This document shows, one piece after another, positions 56,954 through 64,000 of a stretch of DNA of 64,000 nucleotides. The DNA is from Batillaria attramentaria. Lineage: Eukaryota; Mollusca; Gastropoda; Batillariidae. Numbering within the stretch: the stretch's first letter is position 1; every line of letters begins with the position of its first letter. The stretch is from contig JACVVK020000454.1 in NCBI GenBank assembly GCA_018292915.2, positions 428,501-492,500 on the forward strand, written 5' to 3'. Both the position numbers and the translations under genes were made by a program. The notes under the pieces are model-generated. The model ran no database searches. It worked only from the letters and a program-made list of their open reading frames with translations, and was not told the DNA's origin.

Positions 56954-57464
56954 ATAACGGAGCAAGCCTAGCCCGCCGGTTCCAGGGAGCTAACTTCACG
57001 TAACTCTGTTATTTCATCCAATACACGAAATTGTCTCCCTTGTCCACCACATTGTTCAAGAGTAGGGCACAATGCCAAACGGTTAAAGGTTGACTGGTTG
57101 AGAATTAAACGTCCTTATTCCCCACGGTAAGGGAGATAAGACGGAACACAGAACCTCTTTATATACACGTTCACACCATACTGACAAAAAGGGTTGTTTT
57201 ACACTTTATTGTTTGGTTTCACTACGGACTCGCTACAAACATGATAAGTACATAGCGTACGCATCACAATGCTTAATTTTTTTATAATCATAAAAATTAC
57301 CAAAGTCACAATAAGCGACTACACTAGCCATGCCATATACCTCAGACTTCAGAAAAACAAAATCCAATGTAAACGCATCGAAACAATATTATGTAAAATG
57401 CACTAAATAAACGGACTTAATGACAATCTCTCGTACACTCTCTAACGTGCAGAGAGAGAGAGAG

Positions 57465-57634
57465 AGGGGGGGTAGGAGTTTAACGTCCTTTTCCTCCACG
57501 TAAGGGTGATATCAAAGACTAACGGGGCAACGAGAAAAAGGCCAGCACAAACAGTTGGCCCCAGCCAGGATTCGAACTCACGATCCGAGCATTAGAAGTC
57601 CAACGCTCTACCATTCGGCCACCCCGGCTCCCCA
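57465..57634 (-). mobile_element. SINE family 1, minus strand
   Basis: Reverse complement of the family-1 consensus (CCACCCCGGCTCCCC end; GTTTAACGTCCTTTTCC end). Inserted within a (GA)n tract that flanks both sides. Confidence 0.92.
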
Positions 57635-58361
57635 GAGAGAGAGAGAGAGAGAACGGATGAATAAAGAAATTCACACGAAACAACCAAACAAATAAAATTC
57701 AGCATGAATGTTGAACATTTCATTTAAAACACTTTATCCAATCAAAAGCTAGCTTTCAGGACATTAACCAATAAAGAGCTAGCTTTCAGATATTAACCAA
57801 AGAGCAGCTAGCTAAACACAAGAAATGACGTTGAGTATAACCCAAACAAAAAAGACGAAGACGACAGTCCTCATTAAGTGAGAACACTACATTACTATAG
57901 TACTGCACTAGGAGAAGTTACCAGAGAGTAAACAGAACATATAGAACCCCAGCGCTTGCAGGATGTCTACCTGACGCAGTCACCTTTATGGAATTCCCCC
58001 CCCCCCCCCCCCCCGCCCCCCCCCACCTCCTCCTCTACAATATAAAGGCTGAATGGATTTGATAAGTGACGGAAATTACATGGCATTTCTAGAGGACAGA
58101 TAAACTTACGAGCATTGCACATACAGGATGGAAAAGTTAGAACTTTAATGTACATAGAATAATAATGTATGCAAACTTCAATTCAATCCATGCAACTGTT
58201 TCATTGTCTCAGACACGGGGAAACTGTGTGAGATATTTTAGAACTCTTTCATCATCTGGGAAAAGGCTTTAGCGCCATGGATTTACAAAGTGCTTACACA
58301 CTTTTTCTGTTGACGGTAGCAGTTTGGATTTAAAGATTGAATTAAGATTGAAAGATTAAAG
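57635..58361. other. Intergenic, nothing recognised
   Basis: A partially repeated AAAGCTAGCTTTCAGG(A/ATA)TTAACC stretch near 57740-57800 and a C-run at 57998-58024. No gene. Confidence 0.4.
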
Positions 58362-58813
58362 CCGGTGACATATTTTAGAACTGACAGGGAAAACTGGTGA
58401 GGCATTTTAGAACTGTCGTGGAAACGTTGTGACGCATTTTGTAACTGTAGTGGAAATCACGAAACATATTATTTAGAACTGACTGGTAAATCTAGTGACG
58501 TATTTTAGAACTGCCGTCGAAACATTGTGACGTATACCAGAACTGTAGTGGAAACCACGTGACGTATTTAAGAACTGACTGAAGCTGAAGACATATTTCA
58601 GCACTAAAATGGAAAGCTGGTGACGTATTTTAGAAGTGACTAAGAAAAATGGTGACGTATTTTAGAACTGTAGTGAAAACCACGTATTTTAGAACAGACT
58701 GGGAAAGTTGGTGACATACTTCGGAACTAATTGGGAAAGCTAGTGACGCATTTTAGAACTGAACGGGAAAGCTGGTGACGTATTTTAGAACTGAATGGGA
58801 AAGCTGGTGACGT
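58362..58813 (-). repeat. 32-bp degenerate minisatellite spanning a stop codon
   Basis: About 14 units of GGGAAAGCTGGTGACGTATT plus TTAGAACTGAAT (+ strand). The unit is the reverse complement of the last codons of the minus-strand gene (YVTSFPIQF, TAA). Units closest to the gene are the best conserved; they decay with distance. Confidence 0.9.
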
Positions 58814-59356
58814 ATTCATCAAGAAAGACGTCAATATCCGACACTTTCTCCACGCCGAGCGGCACGAGACTAATGAGTCCCATAAAGAGAGTCCTCTCTC
58901 TCGGTAACACTTTTCTCTCCCAGTCCTTGTGCACGGCTTCCTTCAGGCTCGTTGTCGGCTTCAGCAGCCTCTGCATCTCCAGGCACGCGCTCTTCATCTT
59001 CTGCTTCAACTCTCGCTGTTTCTCGGTCTCGCACCTCGCGGGAATCAACGACAGCGGAAGGCAGATACTGGTTTCCGCCTGCGCCAGAAGCGTGCGCAGA
59101 AACTCTAGGGTGGAGAGGTAGTTCTTCACGTGGTCCATCCCTGATGGGTTTGTTCCCATGGCAACGGTCATGTTGGTCTGGAAGTCCTTGAGGTTGGGTA
59201 GCTTCTCGATGCATTGTGGTAACGAGCGTTTGACGACCAGCAAGAACTCGCTAAGATGGCGGTCAAACTCCGTCTCCCGATCACGCAGTTCCTGTAGCTG
59301 ACCGCTCTGTGACTTCTGGAATTCCCGCACTCGTTTGATCAGCTCTACGTCACGCG
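58785..59356 (-). CDS. Unknown 355-residue protein, exon 4 (terminal)
   Basis: Terminal exon of a four-exon minus-strand gene (63257-63317, 61221-61418, 60136-60372, 58785-59356). Acceptor TTGTTACAG, stop TAA. Encodes residues 167-355: all-helical by appearance with heptad-like stretches (REFQKSQSGQLQELRDRETE, EKQRELKQKMKSACLEMQRL), a conserved-looking centre (KNYLSTLEFLRTLLAQAET) and an acidic/aromatic end (SDIDVFLDEYVTSFPIQF). No signal peptide or membrane helix. All three introns are phase 1 and the total is exactly 356 codons with stop, which strongly supports the model. I do not recognise the family of this domain; it could be a helical adaptor. Confidence 0.8.
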
Positions 59357-59444
59357 CTGTAACAAGATCAGTGACGGCAGCATTACAGGAAGGATCGGAC
59401 TGTATAGTAGCAGTGTTTTCATTTGTCAGGTTTCATTCTTCTGT

Positions 59445-59531
<87 letters not shown>

Positions 59532-59726
59532 GTTTCTGTTTTGTTGCTCAGTGTTGTATTTGATTTTTGTTTGCCAGTAGCTCTTTTATTTTGTACTAAC
59601 GGCAGATTGACAATTAACCATTGTATGACTAAATCTATTCCGTTGAAAATAAAGTTCGTTCTTATGTTCCTTCGTTCGTTCGTTCGTTCGTTCGTTTGTT
59701 CGTTCGTTTGTTCGTTCCTTCGTTCC

Positions 59727-59770
<44 letters not shown>

Positions 59771-60135
59771 TTACTCACAAGATCATATAATCAACCCGCC
59801 AATCGATCTTCGATTCTACACACCATAATATACTTCTCCTTATTGTCGATCACAGGCCGCACACCGTGTATTCAGTACTTACACTTAATAATCCATGGCT
59901 ACCTGCACTTTGAATTGTCTTTTACCATTGGTAACGCTCTCTTACCAAGAAGGGCAGAAAAAAAACCTTGTTGAATACAATCTACCATTGAAAGCGAAAA
60001 GGGCCTAAGTGTTCACCAAACCCACGGCGTTTATTCCTATTCACCAAAGGACGGTAGGATAGGTATGTTCACACAAAAACCTGCACGACTGATATCACAA
60101 GACAACGAGTGATCTCCCCTTAGCAAGAGACTCAC
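59357..60135 (-). other. Intron 3 of the 355-residue protein gene
   Basis: Phase 1. Holds (CT)n at 59446-59531, a retrosequence-like end (GAAAATAAAGTTCGTTC) with (TTCG)n at 59647-59728, and (CA)n at 59729-59768. Confidence 0.75.
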
Positions 60136-60372
60136 GTCTGGTGTCGATGTTCACTTTCTTCCCGTTCATCTTCTCCATTTCCTCCCGGCATGCCTCCACC
60201 TCATCCGGCCACATGCGCACGCGCACTGTCAACTTCCGGACGCCCAGCGCTTTGAGAAGCGACTTGTCTACGAAGATTGCCTGGAAAAGGGCAGACAACT
60301 GGCGGTTCTGGGACATGGTCCATACGTCATCGAGTGACGTCACCGAGTCAAACGTCACCGCCAGCACTCCGC
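60136..60372 (-). CDS. Unknown 355-residue protein, exon 3
   Basis: 237 bp, phase 1 on both sides, between TTTGTGGCACAG and AGAC|GTGAGT. Encodes GVLAVTFDSVTSLDDVWTMS, QNRQLSALFQAIFVDKSLLK, LTVRVRMWPDEVEACREEM. The pattern strand - (S/L)xxLWxxxxxGxLxxxLxxxxVTxxLL - strand - DExExCRE recalls the alpha/beta N-terminal domain of TRADD; this is a by-eye impression (perhaps 35% likely) and needs a profile search. Confidence 0.78.
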
Positions 60373-61220
60373 CTGTGCCACAAACATACAACACACAAGA
60401 TGCAAGACACGTCAGTCTTATTCCGCGTTGTTGTGTGACTCTTTAGAATCGTAATCCCTTCAGTAACCATTAGCACATACACCTTACATGATTACTTCTC
60501 GTTGTAAACCACGTGGTAAACTACGAGAACTAATCACGTAAGCTGTTATACCACGAGCATTCAGACTCTTATCTCTAGTATCTTATCTCTAGTAGCATAC
60601 ACTTTCAACCCCCTCAAACTTCTGTGCACTGACGTGTGAGAAATGGTGCGTAGAACAGTTGAAAGTGCTTGATGTTTAGAAGAATATCATTCAAAGCATG
60701 TGCTCATGTACTGGAATTCAAAAATGCACTCGCAAATACTTCGCAGAGATTTTTCTGTGCAGTCATTTTCACGTGATGCAAGCAAAATAAAATTTCACCC
60801 CAAAAATTGAGCAAAATAAGTATACACCGGCCGTGACGTACGAGTTCCAAATGTTTGAAATGACGCATTTCCTTGTTGCGTTGTCTCTGACATCATGTGG
60901 TGGAAAACCGCCAATCAACGTCCAAACAACCAACCTCGTGCGACCAATGACGTAATATCAGTCACATTGTTACACGTCATTGTTGCGTCAGACTATAATA
61001 AGCCCGCTGCGTGTTTCAGCCAGTCTCCTATGGTGGCCAGGTGATCACGTTTCTAACGTCTCCTTTCGTTTTCTTCTTTCTTGTCTGTCGGAGATAGGTT
61101 AAGCGATTTTCCCTTGTTGTTGTTGTTGTTTGTTGCTATTTTTAAAAAAATTATTCATCGTTGAATTTTCTGTACCTGGGTTGCTAGTAAGAATTAATTC
61201 TCACAGCAGAAACGACTAAC
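60373..61220 (-). other. Intron 2 of the 355-residue protein gene
   Basis: 848 bp, GTTAGT ... CACAG. Nothing recognised. Confidence 0.7.
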
Positions 61221-61418
61221 CTCGTCTGACTTCTTCCAGAATGACGCCCCGGAAGTGACCCCTTCTGTCCAATTCGCCCTTGACCTTGACAAGGTCAGCA
61301 GCAGCGAGGTGTTCCTCCAACTTGTCGTTCATCTCGACACGCATCAGGTGTTCCGACCCGTACGCATGCGCGTCCTCCGTCACCGCGTCATCCACATCAA
61401 AATACAGACCCACCTCGC
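61221..61418 (-). CDS. Unknown 355-residue protein, exon 2
   Basis: 198 bp, phase 1 on both sides, between TTGTGTTTCAG and CGAG|GTTAGT. Encodes VGLYFDVDDAVTEDAHAYGS, RVEMNDKLEEHLAAADLVKV, GHFRGVILEEVRR: alternating strand and helix, acidic, no recognised motif. Confidence 0.78.
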
Positions 61419-61428
61419 CTGAAACACA

Positions 61429-61530
61429 AGGTCAGAGAGGTCAACAAGGTCAGAGAGGTCAACAAGGTCAGAGAGGTCAACAAGGTCAGAGAGATCAACA
61501 AGGTTAGAGAGGCCGACAAGGTCAGAGAGG
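61429..61530. repeat. 18-bp minisatellite adjoining a 3' splice site
   Basis: About 6 units of AAGGTCAGAGAGGTCAAC. On the minus strand the units read GTTGACCTCTCTGACCTT and supply the pyrimidine-rich tract of the exon 2 acceptor, which begins 11 bases away. Confidence 0.93.
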
Positions 61531-62090
61531 CAAAGAACATGCACGACCGTGCAGCTGGACCGTGTGAATTCCTCGTCGTTCTCATGCATGACCGGTCACT
61601 TTAGCTTGACCAAATGTCGTGGTCACCCACAATGACCAGGTCACCGACGTCAAGGCAATGCACGACTTCGATGATCACCATCGGAATTTGTCGGCGTTCT
61701 CATGAATATGTATGAAGGTTTACTTTGATCAAAGCTCTCGGTCACCTAGGATGACCAGGTAAACGAGATGTCAAAACGATGCACCATTTCTCTGATCACA
61801 GTTCGTAAGTCCCCTCATCCATATGCATGAGGTTTCATCTTGACAAAAGCCTGCAGTGACCTTGGCTGGGGTGACAGAGCCGTATGGAGTGTCCAGACCT
61901 GTCGAGGCCATTGCAAAAAGGGAGACGGGTTGGGAATTTTATTTATTACCGTTAGCATTGCAGTCGTGTCACTTTAACCGCATGCAGTAACGGATCGTCC
62001 TGCATAAAGCCAGAAACAGAGCGTATTAAAGAAGGTATTTGTCACTTCTTGATGTCACATATCAATACCATGCATCACGCTGCTACACGT
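61531..62090 (-). other. Intron 1 of the 355-residue gene, diverged long repeat
   Basis: Three loosely similar blocks containing ATGACCAGGT and CATGCATGA/CATGAATATG/CATATGCATGA followed by CTTGACCAAA-like text (about 61560-61860), suggesting an old ~110-bp tandem repeat. Confidence 0.4.
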
Positions 62091-62402
62091 ATAGGAGGGA
62101 GTTACGATATAGGAGGGAGTTACGATATAGGAGGGAGTTACGATATAGGAGGGAGTTACGATATAGGAGGGAGTTACGACATATAGGAGGGAGTTACGAC
62201 ATATAGGAGGGAGTTACGACATATAGGAGGGAGTTACAATATAGGAGGGAGTTACGATATAGGAGGGAGTTACAATATAGGAGGGAGTTACAACATATAG
62301 GAGGGAGTTACGACATATAGGAGGGAGTTACGACATAGGAGGGAGTTACAACATAAGAGGGAGTTATAATGCAGGACGGAGTTACAACATAAAAGGAAGT
62401 TA
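62091..62402. repeat. 18/20-bp minisatellite
   Basis: About 16 units of GGAGGGAGTTACGATATA, some with an added AC (GACATATA); the array degrades to the right. Confidence 0.95.
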
Positions 62403-62709
62403 CAAGAAGACCCTAGATCCACTGCGCTATGGTGACAATCAACACGCGTGGACACACCACGTAAAATGTAGTTCCAGAGAAAACTGTATTACTCATAACA
62501 TCCACACATTTCTTTTTCTGTCTTCTTTATTTCACTTCCTTTACCTACGCCTCTTGTCTTTGTTTGTTAGATCAACTATGGTCTTTTAAACAGCGTAGTA
62601 ATTAGCCAAGCGTGAAATTATTATTATTATTGATGGTGGTGTTGCTGTTGCTGTTGCTGTTGTTAAATTTTGCAGCATGAGATAGTTGCGGTGTGAACCA
62701 AACTGCCTT

Positions 62710-62712
<3 letters not shown>

Positions 62713-62770
<58 letters not shown>
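62713..62770. repeat. (CA)n microsatellite
   Basis: About 29 CA units, followed by TACACGCGCGCGC. Confidence 0.95.
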
Positions 62771-62776
<6 letters not shown>

Positions 62777-63256
62777 CGCGCGCGCATAAAAAAATCAATT
62801 TTCTCGTGGTGTTTAAATGTACACAGATCCGCTAAGACCTTGAAAGAGAGCGCCCCCAAGTGTCCAACTAAAATGCAAATTAGCGCGAATGTCGTGACTG
62901 TCTGTTGTGTCAATGTTTACAGCGGCCGGTGTCAGGAGTGTCTGTACACAATACCACACCTCTCGCTTTGTTTGACAGAAGTGCCAATCCACTTTATGGC
63001 TTCTACGTCAAGGGGGCAAAACCCACTTGAATTGTAACAACGCCGTCTGAATTACATGTTCCGTGTTGAAGAACAGGAATCCAGGAGAGAACTTAGAGAA
63101 TACCATGCCTCGACATTGTGAGACTTCAGTAATGGTTTGGAGATGACTAAGACTTGAAGAGGTGAACAAGTACGTTTGGTTTGATTGTCTTTAAAAACTA
63201 ATTGGAAAAACGTGAGTCACGATTCTTTTCCGGCGACGAGACCCTCAGTTACGTAC

Positions 63257-63317
63257 CTTTGTTTCGAGAGAAAAATGGGCGAGAGTAGTCTTTCTTCTCG
63301 ATGATTTCGTCCTCCAT
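63257..63317 (-). CDS. Unknown 355-residue protein, exon 1 (start)
   Basis: Encodes MEDEIIEKKDYSRPFFSRNK plus one base of a split Gly; donor AAAG|GTACGT. The ATG (context AAAATGGAG) is the first in this exon and the frame joins exon 2 exactly. Confidence 0.72.
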
Positions 63318-64000
63318 TTTGATGACGTCACTCACGCCTGGCGAAAATCAGCACCAGAGTTGTTTCAAACACCGTCCGCAGTTTTTCTCTTGTCCCGGCG
63401 TGCGTGTTGTCAGGCCTTCCCGTGAAACTCTTCCAAGATCTGAAAATAAGATCATAGTAAGCCATCCTGGATACTTTTTGCTCCTCACCAAACCGACGAA
63501 AATCAAAGATGTTTTGCTGGTAAAAACTGGAAACTCAGCTCAATTCTTTTGAAGTATTTTGGGTTGGGGGCGATTTTTTTTTAAAGTAGCTATTGCCTCG
63601 GGTTTGTTTGATTACGTCACTGGTGGCGTTGTTCCCAAAAAGTTTCGTTTTTTTTTTTTTTTAATTAGTCATTTTTGTGAGTTTGGAGTACACGCTATGA
63701 TCTTTTCCTTCTTGTTTCTGCCACGGCCAACAAGCTGACCACTACTGTCTTAGAGAAAATAATTGCTGTTGATGAAACTTATGACATAAACAACAACAAC
63801 AACAACAACCCCCACTAAATTCCTGCTTTTGAGAGCGATACTGGAAACTCGAAGAGACGAACACCGAACTGACCTAAGGCCAATCAACCGTCAGATTTGG
63901 CAATTAGCTGGCAACGTGGCTAGTAGTAGTATTTATAAACATTAATACAAAAATGACGTCAAAATACACGTCAGAATAATTATGCGTCAGATGGAACTTT
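63318..64000 (-). other. Upstream of the 355-residue protein gene
   Basis: Probable 5' UTR and promoter region. T-run at 63645-63662, (AAC)n at 63791-63808. No TATA box or other element that I can support. Confidence 0.35.

Larger units (their letters stand above)
56130..57350. repeat. Dispersed repeat family R, copy 2, split by a MITE
   Basis: Parts 56130-56229 and 56954-57350 align with 14470-14905; the interval between is MITE copy 3 with its SINE. Confidence 0.7.

Overview
This is a eukaryotic, repeat-dense window that most resembles a marine mollusc, probably a gastropod. The evidence is: spliced genes with GT/AG introns, long CA/GT and GA microsatellites, several tRNA-derived SINE copies ending in the GGACGTTAAAC-type tail that I associate with molluscan genomes, and CR1/Jockey, L1/Tx1-like, Harbinger, hAT-like, Helentron-like and Ty3/Gypsy elements. 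The species call is inference.

Layout. (1) 0.6-3.4 kb, + strand: the last three exons of a rhodopsin-like GPCR (TM3 to C-terminus); its 5' exons lie outside the window. (2) 3.4-18.5 kb: no gene I can support. It holds micro- and minisatellites (26-bp, 57-bp), SINEs, one copy of a MITE family and a repeat rich in AAGGTCA half-sites that is interrupted by a SINE. (3) 18.6-20.3 kb, - strand: a small three-exon gene for a 103-residue acidic, Ser-rich protein of unknown function with an ETS-type site upstream. (4) 21.4-22.1 kb: a decayed CR1/Jockey-like LINE 3' end. (5) 22.3-56.0 kb: a tandem segmental duplication carrying two copies of one five-exon gene on the + strand (copy A 24.55-31.20 kb, copy B 36.23-53.38 kb). 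Each encodes a Thr/Pro/Ser-rich N-terminus, a NERD-like PD-(D/E)XK nuclease domain and an SF1 (UvrD/Schlafen-type) helicase. Copy B is swollen by later insertions, many with the empty site still visible in copy A: a 445-bp MITE, a composite block with two Harbinger-derived elements, a 43-bp satellite, a 450-bp hAT-like element, a complete 5.17-kb Ty3/Gypsy element with apparently identical LTRs, and a Helentron-like element just downstream. (6) 58.8-63.3 kb, - strand: a four-exon gene for a 355-residue protein that I cannot name.

The two most interesting results follow. First, the nuclease-helicase paralogs differ far more in their exons (about 4% in exon 3 and 9% in exon 5, nearly all amino-acid changing) than in the adjacent intron (about 2%). 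That pattern suggests diversifying selection and makes this pair the best candidate here for an undescribed conflict or defence system. Second, several minisatellites start exactly at gene edges: at stop codons, at a 5' splice site and at 3' splice sites, and the repeat unit contains the edge itself. Exon boundaries were chosen by hand from splice consensus, and all joined reading frames close correctly.
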